Source: Zygnema cylindricum (lineage: Eukaryota > Streptophyta > Zygnematophyceae > Zygnematales > Zygnemataceae). Taken from it: DNA of 21,083 bases. Numbering within the stretch: position 1 is the stretch's first letter; each line of letters opens with the position of its first letter. The notes under the pieces were generated by a model, which saw nothing but the letters and a program-made list of their open reading frames with translations, had not been told where the DNA came from and ran no database searches. Both the position numbers and the translations under genes were made by a program. Shown piece by piece: positions 8,474 through 17,778 of this stretch. The stretch lies in NCBI GenBank assembly GCA_037447655.1, contig JBBHKE010003194.1, positions 1 to 21,083 of the forward strand, read 5' to 3'.

Positions 8474-9357
8474 ACTTCTCGATGCAAACTTTCCCTTTCT
8501 CTTTTGTGCTTGAATATAAACCGACGCACGGCATCCCCAAATCCGAATGTGGTGTAGAGTAGGCTTTCGCCCATACCACAACTCATACGGATTTTTATCA
8601 CCCGAAACCGATGTAATTCGCCGATTGCAAATATAAATCGCCGTTAAAATTGCATCGCCCCACAAATTAATACTCCTCCCGGATCCGTGTACCATGGATC
8701 GTACCATTTCTTGGAGCGTACGGTTCTTTCTTTCCGCCACTCCATTGGATTTTGGTGAGTAAGATGCGGTATATTGGTGAGAAATTCCCCACTTTTTGCA
8801 ATAAGGATCAAAAGCAAGAAATTCACCTCCATTGTCCGATCTAATAGATTTTAATTTTCTCTCACATTGCCTTTCGGCCATCACATGCCACTCTTGAAAG
8901 CGTAAAAATGCTTCAGATTTGTGTTTAAGTAATATTACCCATGTGAAGCGAGAGAAGTCGTCCACCACCACCATAATATATTTGTTTCCACCAATCGTCT
9001 CCGGTTTTACGTCCCCACATAAATCAATGTGCACAAGATCAAGCGGATGCTTAGATCGATGCATCGGATCCTTAGCCGGATGCGGCTTTCGGATTTGTCT
9101 CCCCTTACTACACCCCTCACATCCGTTAATTTTCTCTCCCGACGCCAAGTCTAATCCCCTTACGCTTCCATTTTTAGTCATCCGTCGGAAGCTCGTCTCC
9201 GATGTGTGACACATTCGATGGTGCCACAAGGTTAGATCACCTTTCAATTCGGAAATTTGCGAAATAACACAATTAGAATTTGGTTGGGATTTCGGCCGAC
9301 ACCATTTTAGGCGACTATCCATAAAATCCATGACCTCTCCTTCACCTATTTGTACAC
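8474..9357 (-). pseudogene. Outer copia Pol: integrase
   Basis: The minus-strand frame runs from the insertion point (9357) to a TAG at 8471-8473. It holds the zinc-binding H-H-C-C set (LWHHRMCH ... CEGCSKGRQ) and the catalytic core with D in HIDLCGD, D in RSDNGGEF and E in SNGVAERKNRT, so the DDE triad is intact. It then has the NPYELWYGRKP and IRIWGCRASV blocks. In the original element this domain directly followed the protease now at 15778-16355. The inner element separates them, and the frame at 9357 is the one that continues from 15778. The integrase inserts element cDNA into host DNA; it is inactive here because the polyprotein is broken. Confidence 0.9.
9354..9357. repeat. Target duplication of inner element (left), ACAC
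   Basis: ACAC directly before the inner LTR (TGTAAC) is repeated at 15778-15781 directly after the other LTR end (TCTACA). A fifth base does not match (T9353 versus A15777 on one side, T9358 versus C15782 on the other). The duplication is therefore either 4 bp or a 5-bp one altered at its edge. Confidence 0.75.
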
Positions 9358-10395
9358 TGTAACTCTGAGACCTCCATATGTCCTCAGAGTGGACAGCTTC
9401 CAAGAAGCCTCTAGGATAATCCTGACCCCTTTGTGTTTAAGCAAAAATAATTGCCACCCTGGCAGACAAAAACTCTGACCAACTTCACCCGTGTGAAGGC
9501 AAGACTCCCCTGAGTCGATAGCAAAAAGAATCTCTGAATTTGCTCCCCTGAGCAGTAAGTTATGGAGGGTCAAAGTTGACCTTTTGTACAGAAGCTCTCT
9601 GGGAGAGAGGGTCCTATCTTCTAATTTTTCTAAGTCCTATCTCTCTCACAAACCTATCTACTGATATACGGAACCAATCAAAATACTGTTCCGTACGTAA
9701 AAGTACAGCTGCCAGTGTACTTTATGTACGAACATTGTACAACATGGCCCAAATGTCGACACATGTCATATCCGAATTCGGTGCCATAATCTCCGGAGAT
9801 TCCACGATCGAATGTAATTTCGCCACGTGTCATCCGATGTGGCGATGGCCACAAACCGCCGAAATCTTCTTCCGGGATCTCGGCGCTAATCCCGGCCGTC
9901 CGATTAAATTCGGATTTAATCGTAGCCGTAATAAATACATGCGCGGTATTTGTTTCAATTACGAAACAAATGCGCGGTATTGATTTTTGTCCGTACCGTA
10001 ATTCGTACATTATATATTACTGGATCTATGTATCCCGTAATCCATTACAGTTAAATGATTTATCGTACGTATAAATATTTAAATAAATATCAAACTATAT
10101 ACTACGTAACACTACTGCTAGACTTAACGGCTAAGGCTACCGGCTATTTCCTGTCTGCCGGCCGGTAGGTACAAGGATCAATTCTTGTCGCCGGCACATA
10201 CTTTTTAAATAAATAAACCCTAACTAATATAAAAACCTCTGGATAGCCTAGGTAGCCATGGCTCTAGCTCCCTTTCCAATTTCTCAGTGACTGCGACAAG
10301 TTTGAGAGTTGGAGAGAGAAGTTAGAGGTAGACTGCCTCGGCTTCTTTATTTCTTTTCAGACCCAGAAAATACTTTAAAACCATTAGTTTCTACA
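9358..10395 (-). repeat. Inner element 3' LTR (LTR A)
   Basis: On the plus strand it runs from TGTAACTCTGAG to ...TTTCTACA, 1038 bp, and aligns throughout with 14727-15777. The first 250 bp show about 13 differences and the middle differs more (roughly 6-9% overall by hand count, with small indels). It contains a conserved hairpin (9941-9979), a G-box-like CACGTG and a T-arm-like segment near 10168-10190. Long open frames occur on both strands but vary freely between the two copies. Confidence 0.9.
9941..9979. repeat. Hairpin flanked by direct repeats in LTR A
   Basis: ATTTGTTTC (9948-9956) and GAAACAAAT (9963-9971) form a 9-bp stem with a 6-base loop. Copies of GCGCGGTA lie on both sides (9941-9948, 9972-9979). 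The arrangement is kept at 15312-15350 in LTR B, where only the loop differs by one base although the surroundings have diverged. Confidence 0.5.
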
Positions 10396-10408
10396 CTCCC
10401 CTTATTTT
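10396..10408 (-). other. Polypurine tract, inner element
   Basis: The minus strand reads AAAATAAGGGGAG directly against the LTR start TGTAGAAAC and just after the pol stop codon (10409-10411). This is the expected place for the plus-strand primer of the inner element. Confidence 0.75.
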
Positions 10409-11273
10409 CTAATCAATTTTTAACTTCAGACCACACTTCTCCCTGAAAAAATTTAGCTTAGGGGAAGACACAGGTTTGGTCATCATATCTGCTACCATCT
10501 CACTATCTGGTCTGTACTCTAAACTGATTATTTTGTTTTCTAATTTTTCTCTAACAAAGCTGAGTCTGATGTCCATGTGTTTGGCTTTAAAATGATGTTT
10601 AGGATTGGCAGAAATAGCGATTGCTGCCTGATTATCATAAAATATTTTCTGCACACCACTCTTAAGGTGACCAAGCTCACCAAGCAAAGACTTGACCCAC
10701 ATCAATTCTTTTACAGCAGAGCAAGAGGCCATATACTCAGCCTCCATGGTGGACTGAGCAATAACCTTTGCTGTTTGCTACTCCAACAGCAAGCCCATCA
10801 CCCACATATAATACATATCCAGAAGTACAACTCCTCATCGGAGCATCACCATAACTAGCATCACTCCAAGTGGTGATGTCAGTATTCTCCCCACCCAAAT
10901 GCAACCATAGATCCCTAGTTCCTACCAAATATCTAAGGACTCTCTTAGTTGCCTCCCAATCCCTCTTAGTGGGAGCATTTAGACTTCTACTCAGCACTCC
11001 TACAACTGCAGCTAAATCCGGCCGGGTACAATTCATATAATAGATTAGACTTCCCACTAGTTGCCTGTAAGGAATAGTCTGCATGAACTTTTGTTCTTCA
11101 AGAGATAATATCTCGTTTAAGACTATGACTCCTTCTTCCTCACTCCCCTCACTTCCCTTCTTTAACTCCATTGGAGTTGTACAACTATTAGCTTTATCCA
11201 TCTGAAAATTTTCAAGCATGTTCCCTATTGCCTCCTTTTGAGTCAATCTTATAATCTTTCTTTTTCGGTCTCT
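10409..11273 (-). pseudogene. Inner copia Pol: RNase H
   Basis: The first part (10737-11246) has the RT-RNase H connection (QLVGSLIYYMNCTRPDLA, VLRYLVGTRDLWL) and the early RNase H motif SDASYGDAPMRSCTSGYVLY. The second part (10409-10747) has MEAEYMASCSAVKELMW, FYDNQAAIAI, HIDIR-like HMDIRLSFVRE and the terminal VADMMTKP, ending at TAA 10409-10411. The two parts are in different frames, with a one-base indel around 10765-10780. A TAA at 11274-11276 separates the block from the RT, with the frame otherwise continuous. The domain is recognisable over its full length but broken. Confidence 0.9.
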
Positions 11274-12551
11274 TTATACTTGAATTCCCAAAATATATCT
11301 TGCTTCCCCCATATCCTTCATTTCAAATCTCCCCTTAAGATCGGTTTTCAGTTTATTAATTTTTTCCATTGATTTACTTAGAACAAGCAAATCATCAATA
11401 TAAATTGCAATAAATATAAAACATTCCTCATCTTTAAAAACATAGATTGAGTGACCGGAGCTGATCCCGATATATCCCAAACCTGTTAGAATTTCATTAA
11501 GCTTCTTATTCCACTGTCGAGGCGCGTGTTTCAAACCATAAAGAGATTTAATCAGCCGGCATACCTTACTCTCCTCTCCTTCCTCCACAATCCCTTTGGG
11601 TTGTCGCGTGAAGATCTCCTCTTCCAATCCTCCATGCAAAAATGCTGTCTTGATGTCCATCTGGTGTACTTCCATGTCTTCCGCTGCTGCCTGGCTGAGA
11701 AGTATGCGGATGGAGGGAAATTTGATGACCCGGGCAAAGGTTTCTTCGTAGTCAATTCCCTCCTTTTGTGTAAATCCCTGTGCCACTAATCTGGCCTTGT
11801 AGCGCTCGATTGTGTTATCTGGGTTCAGTTTTAATTTGAAAACCCACTTACAACCGATTGGTTTTTGTTTAGGTGGACAATCCACCCGCTCCCAAGTATC
11901 GGCTGCCATAATTGAGGCCATCTCCTCATTGATGGCTGTCTTCCACCGGTTTCTTTCTGGACAAGTCATCACCTCTCCATAAGTTTGAGGTTCATCTTGA
12001 TGAGATAGTTTTGTTACCTTGTTATTTACCTGTTTTTCTTCCAATCTTTTGATACTTCTCCTCCCCCCCTCAAAATCTGAGGCCGGAATAGATGGTTCTC
12101 GTGGATTCTTTCGAACAATCTCGGCTTCTATCCTATCCCTTGATTCCGAATCAATTTCCACCACGTCTTCCGCTTCGGGTACAGTTGTCACTGGAGTTTC
12201 CACAGCCGAGTCCTTTTCGGTCTGATTTGTACTTGCAAAAATATCATCTTCTATAAAACGTGGATAGTTAGGAAGCTCAAAGTCATCGAAATTTTCTGAC
12301 TCAAATCTGATTTTTACTGACTTTGTATATTTGAAAGGATCCACAGACTTTCCTTCATCCATAACTACTAAATGCTTTACTAAGATTATATCTTCCCTTT
12401 TTAGATCATAAACTCTATATCCTTTAACATCCATATTATTTCCTAATAAGTTTTCCGGTTTTCCTTTACGATCTAGCTTCCAATCAGATGGATCTTTATC
12501 TAGACAAAATACTAGACTGCAGAAAACCTTTAAGTGAGATATGTCTGGTTT
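11274..12551 (-). pseudogene. Inner copia Pol: reverse transcriptase
   Basis: A frame of 386 codons from 12434 carries copia RVT_2 motifs: WKTAINEEMASI, CKWVFKLKLN, ARLVAQGFTQKEGIDYEETFA, QMDIKTAFLHGGLEEEI, SLYGLKHAPRQW and the catalytic YIDDLLV. The N-terminal third is the acidic, proline- and serine-containing linker after the integrase, beginning with the block around GYRVYDL. The frame continues upstream in the same register to a TAG at 12552-12554 and ends downstream at TAA 11274-11276. YIDD in place of the commoner YVDD keeps both catalytic aspartates. It is the longest intact stretch of the inner element. Confidence 0.92.
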
Positions 12552-13691
12552 CTAGCCTGACCATCTCTCATAAGGTGTTTGATCTTTTATAGCTGAAGTA
12601 AGAACTCTATTTTTGAGGTAATTAGCACAGTTCATTGCTTCTGCCCAAAACCTTTTTCCTATCTTCTTATCTGACAACATACTTCTAGCACTATCACTTA
12701 GTGTTCTATTTAACCTTTCAGCTACCCCATTCTGTTCTGGGTTTTCTGGAACTGTCTTTTGGTGTTGGACCCCATCTTCCCTCAGAAAATCCTCAAACTG
12801 GTTAGAAGTATACTCTCCACCATTCTCACTCGTTATTCTCTTGATTGGAGTTTCATGGAGTTTTTTGCTCCATGTTTTATATTGTCTAAAACAATCCTGA
12901 GCTTCGGACTTGTTTTTCAAAAAATACACCCGGGAATACCGAGACCTATCATCAGTGATAGTCATCATAAATCTCTTCCCTCGCGGTGAGGGCACTTTAG
13001 CCGGTCCCAAAATATCTGTGTGTACTAGATCTAGAATTTTTTCTCCCTTATAGGTGGTTGTTTTAGTAAAGAGTAATCTGTGTGCTTTACCTTGAGCACA
13101 CTAACTATAATCACTTATATTATCACTCTCACTGAACTGAATCCCTTCCACCACTCCCATCTTTTTCATCTCCCTTAACTTATCTAGATTTACATGCCCA
13201 AGCCTCGTATGCCACATTATAATATCATGAACACCAGCATAATAAAGTTTCTTCATTTCATTACTTAATATCAGCCTTAACATCCCATGGCTACCTTTCT
13301 CAACAATGAAATAGACTTCCTCCTCAAAACTAGCAGTAAAGACTCCTTCCTTAGTGCTAGTAAATAAAATCCTTATCACTAATACAGATGTAGAGATGAG
13401 GTTTTTGTTCAGCTCCGGAATAAACAATACATCGGCGAATGTTACTATTGATGTCTTTCCTTCTACTAACACTTTCAGATCTACCGATCCTACAAGAGAA
13501 GTGGTGACTTTCCTCCCATCCCCGTACACTATCTCTACGGTGGGAATATTTCTTATCTTAGTGAACAAGTGCCTATCCTTACACATGTGCATGGAGGCAC
13601 CTGAATCTACAATCCAGCCTTCTTCACTTATCAATCCACCGTAAGCACATTTCTGCCTTCGTGGAATTTTGACCTCTTTTTTCGCCTCCAA
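12552..13691 (-). pseudogene. Inner copia Pol: protease and integrase
   Basis: The frame from 13691 holds the aspartic protease site (WIVDSGASMHMC) and the pre-integrase region with MWHTRLGHVN. A TAG at 13101-13103 sits inside the integrase zinc finger, where the first cysteine of CxxC also reads tyrosine. The same frame continues through the catalytic core: the first aspartate in HTDILGP, then ITSENGGEY, then NGVAERLNRT. The second catalytic position, normally D in SDNGGEY, is glutamate here. It runs to a TAG at 12552-12554 after the PYERWSG block. Two stops, a lost cysteine and a changed catalytic residue make it inactive. Confidence 0.9.
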
Positions 13692-13811
13692 TTCCTCATC
13701 TAAAAGGAGCTCATCGTCCTCGTCCTCGGAATCCGCCTCATGTACCTGTGTTACAAGGGCCTTTTTCTTTCCTCTTGGGGTACCACCGGTCTTCCCCTCC
13801 TTTAACCGAAG
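13692..13811 (-). other. Acidic linker between gag knuckle and protease (inner)
   Basis: In the same frame as the protease, this stretch reads as a basic segment (GKKKALV) and then an acidic run (EADSEDEDDELLLDEE). It follows directly after the TAG at 13812-13814 that closes the zinc-knuckle frame. It is part of the original polyprotein and has no known catalytic role. Confidence 0.6.
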
Positions 13812-14722
13812 CTAGCTTAGCTTACTGCACTCTGCCATATAATGCCCAGGTTTCTTACAAAAATGACATAAACCTTTAGGAGCCCTTGATTTTTCTGCTC
13901 GCTCCCCCTATAGTTTCCACCCGGTTTCTGAGAATCCTTGTTCCTCCAATCGGTCGCAGTTGCGAAGGTTTGGCCACTCTTTCTTCCCCTTTGGATCTCA
14001 ATCGTATTCTCCCAAACGAGAATCATCCCTACCACTGAGTTCCATATCCACCTTGAGTCAGGCAAGTCCTGCACACGGTAAACTATGTTCACGAACTCAT
14101 CAGGTAACTTCATCAGTAAACAGTTAACCTTTTCTTTTTCACTAAAATCTTTTCCCGCACTCTCTAGCTCCATGAAGAGTGTAGCAAGCTCATTGCAAAA
14201 ATCCAACATATTTCCCCCTTTGTATACATACTCCTTAACTTTCTGATCAGCCAACTGTTGTTGCTGAATCGTACCACTTCGGTACATCTCTATGAGAGCC
14301 ATCCAAAGATCGGATGCCCTTTCTACCTGCAAATGAGGACATGCAAGTCCTTGAGTGAGATGGCGTAGGATGAAGTGTTTTGCCGCCATATTGTTAAAGT
14401 CCCAGGTTTTAGTATCATTCTCCTCATTCCTCGGAATAGGTGACATAAATGTCGAACCAGTTGCTATTGGTGTGATCGTCTCCTTCTCCTTTCCTTTGTC
14501 CACCACCTCTCATTTTTTTGTTTCCTACGTTGAAGGTGGATCCTCTTTCCTGGTGAATCTGGTTCCTCGAAACACTAAAGGAATTCGAAGACTTGATGGA
14601 CGCCCCAACCGTCCACTCACTATCCCACAAATCCTTTTTTCGCATAGAGCTCCTATCATCATACTTTCCCAGTATATGAAGCTAGTTCCATTAAAGATTG
14701 GTACCCTAAAGGGTGGGCCCAT
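13812..14722 (-). pseudogene. Inner copia Gag
   Basis: Gag starts at an ATG (14720-14722) that lies inside the primer binding site and begins MGPPFRVPIFNGTSFIYW, the copia Gag N-terminal F-x-G-x-x-Y-x-x-W pattern. In-frame TAG (14525-14527) and TGA (14510-14512) interrupt it. The frame then carries the UBN2-like capsid region (TWDFNNMAAKHFILRHL ... LWMALIEMY ... LADQKVKEY ... ELATLFMELES). Near 13901-13910 a one-base shift in a G/C run moves to the frame of an intact CCHC zinc knuckle (CHFCKKPGHYMAEC), which ends at TAG 13812-13814. An in-frame ATG in the LTR end (14744-14746) is an alternative start. Gag would package the RNA; this copy is broken. Confidence 0.87.
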
Positions 14723-14726
14723 AACC
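14714..14726 (-). other. Half-tRNA primer binding site (initiator Met anticodon arm)
   Basis: The minus strand reads GGTTATGGGCCCA directly after the LTR end (TTTCA). Its complement, TGGGCCCATAACC, matches the anticodon stem-loop of plant initiator tRNA-Met over 13 bases, not the tRNA 3' end. Priming by a cleaved 5' half of initiator tRNA-Met is established for Drosophila copia and inferred for yeast Ty5 and Volvox Osser. The tRNA sequence is from knowledge; the site and its position are seen. Confidence 0.85.
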
Positions 14727-15777
14727 TGAAACTCTGAGACCTCCATAAGTCCTCAAAGTAGACAACTTCCAAGAAGCCTGTAGGATAATCTTGACCCCTT
14801 TGTGTTTCAGCAAAGATAACTGCCACCCTGGCAGACAAAAACTCTGACCAACTTCACCCCTGTGAAGGTAAGACTCCCCTGAGTCGATAACAAAAAGAAT
14901 CTCTGAATTTGCTCCCCTGAGCAGTAAGTTATGGAGGGTCAAAGTTGACCTTTTGTACAGAAGCTCTCTGGGAGAGAGGGTCCCTATCTTCTAATTTTTC
15001 TAAGTCCTATCTCTCTCACAAACTCTATCTACTGATGTACGGAACCAATCAGAATTGAGTTCCGTACGCAAAAGTACATGTGCCGGTGTACTTTATGTAC
15101 GGACATTGTACGACATGGCCAAAATGTCGACACATGTCAAATCCGGATTCGGTGCCATAATCTCCGGAGATTCCACAATCCAACGGAATTTCGCCACGTT
15201 TCATCTGATGTGGCGATGGCCACAAACCGCCGAAATCTTCCTCCGCGATCGCGGCGCTAATCTCAGCCGTCCGATTAAAGTCGGCTTTAATCGTAGCCGT
15301 AATAAATACATGCGCGGTATTTGTTTCATTTACGAAACAAATGCGCGGTACTGATTTGTGTCCGTACTGTAAGTCGTACATTTATATTTTACTGGATCTA
15401 TGTATCCCGTAATTCAATTCAGTTAAATGGTTTGTCGCACGCATAACCATTTAAATAAATATCAAACTATATAGTACGTAATACTACTGCTAGACTTAAC
15501 GGCTAAGGCTACCGGCTATTTCCTATCTGCCGGCCGGTAGGTACATGGATCAAATCCTGCCGCCGGCACATACCTTTTAATTAAATAAATAAAACCTAAC
15601 ATAAAATTCCCGTAAACCTCAGGATAGCCAAGGTAGCCATGGCTCTAGCTTCCTCTCCAATTTCTCAGTGACTGCGACAAGTTTGAGAGTTGGAGAGAGA
15701 AGTTAGAGATAGACTGCCTCGACTTCTATATTTCTTTTCAGACCTAGAAAATACTAATAAAACCATTAGTTTCTACA
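14727..15777 (-). repeat. Inner element 5' LTR (LTR B)
   Basis: 1051 bp, plus strand TGAAACTCTGAG to ...TTTCTACA, collinear with LTR A. It drives transcription on the minus strand into gag. The hairpin at 15312-15350 and the T-arm-like GGATCAAATCC (about 15546-15556) are conserved with LTR A and, in part, with the solo LTR at 4048-5346. The divergence from LTR A is substantial for a pair that must have been identical at insertion. Confidence 0.9.
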
Positions 15778-15781
15778 ACAC
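15778..15781. repeat. Target duplication of inner element (right), ACAC
   Basis: Partner of ACAC at 9354-9357. Counting one copy restores the outer element's reading frame across the insertion point. Confidence 0.75.
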
Positions 15782-16355
15782 CATCAGATCGTACAATTTT
15801 TATTGTGGAATCTCCGTATGCAAGTACACTGCCGCCTGCTCGTTGAATCTGCGGTACACAGAGAAGATTCAGTGAACCTTCAGGTAAGTACAAAAAATTA
15901 GTTAACTAAGTTTGCGTAACTTTTTCTACCTCGCGTGAGTCAAAACTTGGTAAATCCAACCTTACAGTACCCATGGTACTTATCGAAATCACTTCTCCAC
16001 TTGCGACAGTGATTTGTTTTGGTACCGTGAGTTCGCCAAAATCGTCAAAGAGTGAAGCGTCGGTACAAACGTGATGTGACGCTCCTGAGTCAATAATCCA
16101 CTCTTTTTCGTGTAGCGTAAAACCTACCAAAAGATCAAGCGACAGGTTAAGGGCGGAAAATATTTGTGCTTCGTCGCCTCCCTCAAAGTAATCGTCACCC
16201 ATAAAGTGTCCTCCTCCTCTTCCATTGCGGCCTCCACGACCACCGCTGCCGCCAAGACGACCGCCGCCGCGTCCACCGTATCGGCCGCCGCCGTCTCCTC
16301 TACCGCCGCCGCTTCCTCTGCCGCCGGCTCCTCCATTTCGGCCTTTGAATAGCAT
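15778..16355 (-). pseudogene. Outer copia glycine-rich region and protease
   Basis: The frame from 16355 starts with a glycine- and arginine-rich segment (GGRGSGGG type, about 45 residues). It is followed by the aspartic protease active site in WIIDSGASHHVC and the IDSGA...VASGEVISISTMGTV fold. A TAG at 15906-15908 stops it. The same frame continues past the stop through YLPEGSLNLL and IQRAGG to 15778, where the inner element begins, and resumes at 9357 in the integrase. The glycine-rich segment follows the zinc knuckles and likely binds RNA. A one-base shift near 16335-16350 separates it from the second knuckle. Confidence 0.87.
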
Positions 16356-16513
16356 TGGGGGCTAATATGGCCCCATTTCCCGCAAAAATGGGTGCGCTTC
16401 TTGGGAACTCGTCATTCGTCTTCTTGCGCCCGCTTAGCCTCTCGCTTCGCGCGTCACTGCTCCTTGTCCGGGGAAGAAGCAGCCATGTGACCAAGTTTGC
16501 CACACTGAAAGCA
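16352..16513 (-). pseudogene. Outer copia Gag: two decayed zinc knuckles
   Basis: In one frame on the minus strand there are two CCHC-like knuckles: CFQCGKLGHMAASS (16473-16513), whose last cysteine is serine, and HFCGKWGHISPQC (16352-16393), whose first cysteine position is threonine. In-frame TGA codons at 16454-16456 and 16412-16414 lie between them. Knuckles of this type bind the genomic RNA. Each has lost one zinc ligand, so the domain is non-functional. Confidence 0.72.
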
Positions 16514-16533
16514 AGCAATATTGGTTAGATCTC

Positions 16534-17137
16534 AATATCCGGGTTGGGAAGGAGATCTCCTAGCCCTTTCGTGTCCTCTTCCCCCTCTTCCTCTCGGATT
16601 TCCACCTCTCCTACCTCCTCTTCCCGAAGATAATTGAGATCGGGCGTTTACGGTTTCGTCGCATTGAGGGAACCGGTCGGTTGGGGTCCCCTCGATGAAC
16701 TTGGACGATTCGCCTCAGTGGATTTGAGGAAAGTGATAATCGAACCAAAGTTTTCGAATCCCTCGATAAAAGAATGTCCATTAAATGTATCATTTTCTCC
16801 GGTAAGGCATGGATGAAGACCGATGCCTTATCACTCTCATCGATAAACTTTCCCAAGTTTGCGAGTTGCTCGATAATAATGTTGAATCTGTTTGCGGCTT
16901 CATCGATCGACTCACTCGACTTGACCTTAAAGGAGGTATAATTAGTATAAATGGGTTGCCCTTTATTTTGAAGACTCTTTTCGAAGTGATTCTCAAAAGC
17001 CACCCAACAATCATGGGCAAATCTTCGGTAAGGAATAGATCATGTAGAGAAGTGCTACATGATTGAAATAAACCGCCGATAGCGGAAAGATTTTTCTTCA
17101 TCCACACTCAATAAGCTCTCCGATCCGAGGTAGGCAT
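16534..17137 (-). pseudogene. Outer copia Gag: capsid region
   Basis: The frame 16611-17003 reads FENHFEKSLQNKG ... FKVKSSESIDEAANRFNIIIEQLANLGKFIDESDKASVFIHALPEKM, a clear match to the copia gag (UBN2-like) helical region. Upstream, a different frame (about 17010-17107) supplies the preceding block (VWMKKNLSAIGGLFQSC), after a TGA at 17108-17110. A one-base shift near 17010 therefore joins the two. The C-terminal part toward the zinc knuckles is arginine-rich. It is broken by at least one stop and one frameshift. Confidence 0.75.
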
Positions 17138-17719
17138 CTAGTCCACCCCTTTTACCACCTTCCAAAGCCGTTTTAATTTAAATTGACCTTTGATATATTT
17201 CTTCCATGATTGATAGTTCGTCCTATTGAAGATGAAAATTTTGCTAGACATAGATTCAACCGGCTCGTACCCTTCACTCCAATCATCAAGGTCAAAATCT
17301 TCATCGATGAGAAGTTTCCCCTTTCGAATCAATTCCCTTGCCTCCTCCTTATCTCCTTCACCTCGTTCTGTATCACCGATGCTTTGATCCGGAATCGGAT
17401 CTTCGAATAATGGAGATCTAGTAACACGGTACGCCTCGGAGATCCGCTGATCCACATAACGGAAAAATCCATCCATCAGTTTTTGGAGACGAACTCCCAT
17501 CGCGTCATCTTCCTCCTTTTTCCCCTCATTCTCCTCCTTTTGACCGACTGAATTGATCGGAACAGTCTCCTCAAAGGTTTTGCCGGTGAAAGCAATTGGA
17601 GTTTCTACTTCCAGATCCGAAGATGATTTGGATGGATCCGGAGGATCCGGATTCGGAGGCTGCAGAAATATCAGAGAAGGCATCAAAAGAGAAGGGGTAT
17701 TTTTCTTCTTTCTCCCCAT
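17138..17719 (-). pseudogene. Outer copia Gag: N-terminal part
   Basis: The ATG at 17717-17719 (MGRKKKN) is the first after the primer site and LTR, so I take it as the gag start, although the frame is open back to 17764. The protein has an unusually long N-terminal extension: basic, then proline-rich, then acidic and charged over about 130 residues. It ends in IFNRTNYQSWKKYIKGQFKLKRLWKVVKG, quoted here in overlapping form only as NRTNYQSW and LWKVVKG, which is the conserved copia Gag start block. A TAG at 17138-17140 follows immediately. The extension has no recognised domain. Confidence 0.75.
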
Positions 17720-17764
17720 AGCGACCAAACTAGCCACACTTCTACACCTCAAGGGAGCACACAA

Positions 17765-17776
17765 GCTCCGATACCA
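17765..17776 (-). other. Primer binding site, outer element
   Basis: The minus strand reads TGGTATCGGAGC two bases after the 5' LTR end. The standard plant copia site complementary to the 3' end of initiator tRNA-Met is TGGTATCAGAGC, so there is one mismatch. It is the conventional site, unlike that of the inner element. Confidence 0.85.
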
Positions 17777-17778
17777 CT

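Larger units (their letters stand above)
9358..15777 (-). mobile_element. Inner copia LTR retrotransposon (6.4 kb)
   Basis: This is a complete-length Ty1/copia element inserted in the outer element between protease and integrase. It has two LTRs of about 1.04 kb, TG...CA ends, a 4-bp flanking duplication, a half-tRNA-type primer site at 14714-14726 and a polypurine tract at 10396-10408. On the minus strand gag, zinc knuckle, protease, integrase, RT and RNase H follow in copia order in what was one long frame. It is now interrupted by about six stops and two frameshifts. The related solo LTR at 4048-5346 shows that the family is older and has several copies. Confidence 0.93.

Noticed and set aside
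9678-10010. A 110-codon frame in LTR A with a counterpart at 15049-15381 in LTR B
   Set aside because: The two translations differ at about 20% of residues while the DNA differs by less than 10%, so there is no sign of protein constraint. The opposite strand is equally open, and it looks like a chance frame in an LTR.
16124-16352. Alanine-rich frames on both strands across the glycine-rich region
   Set aside because: They are other-frame readings of the GGC/GGA repeats that encode the glycine-rich part of the outer Gag-Pol.
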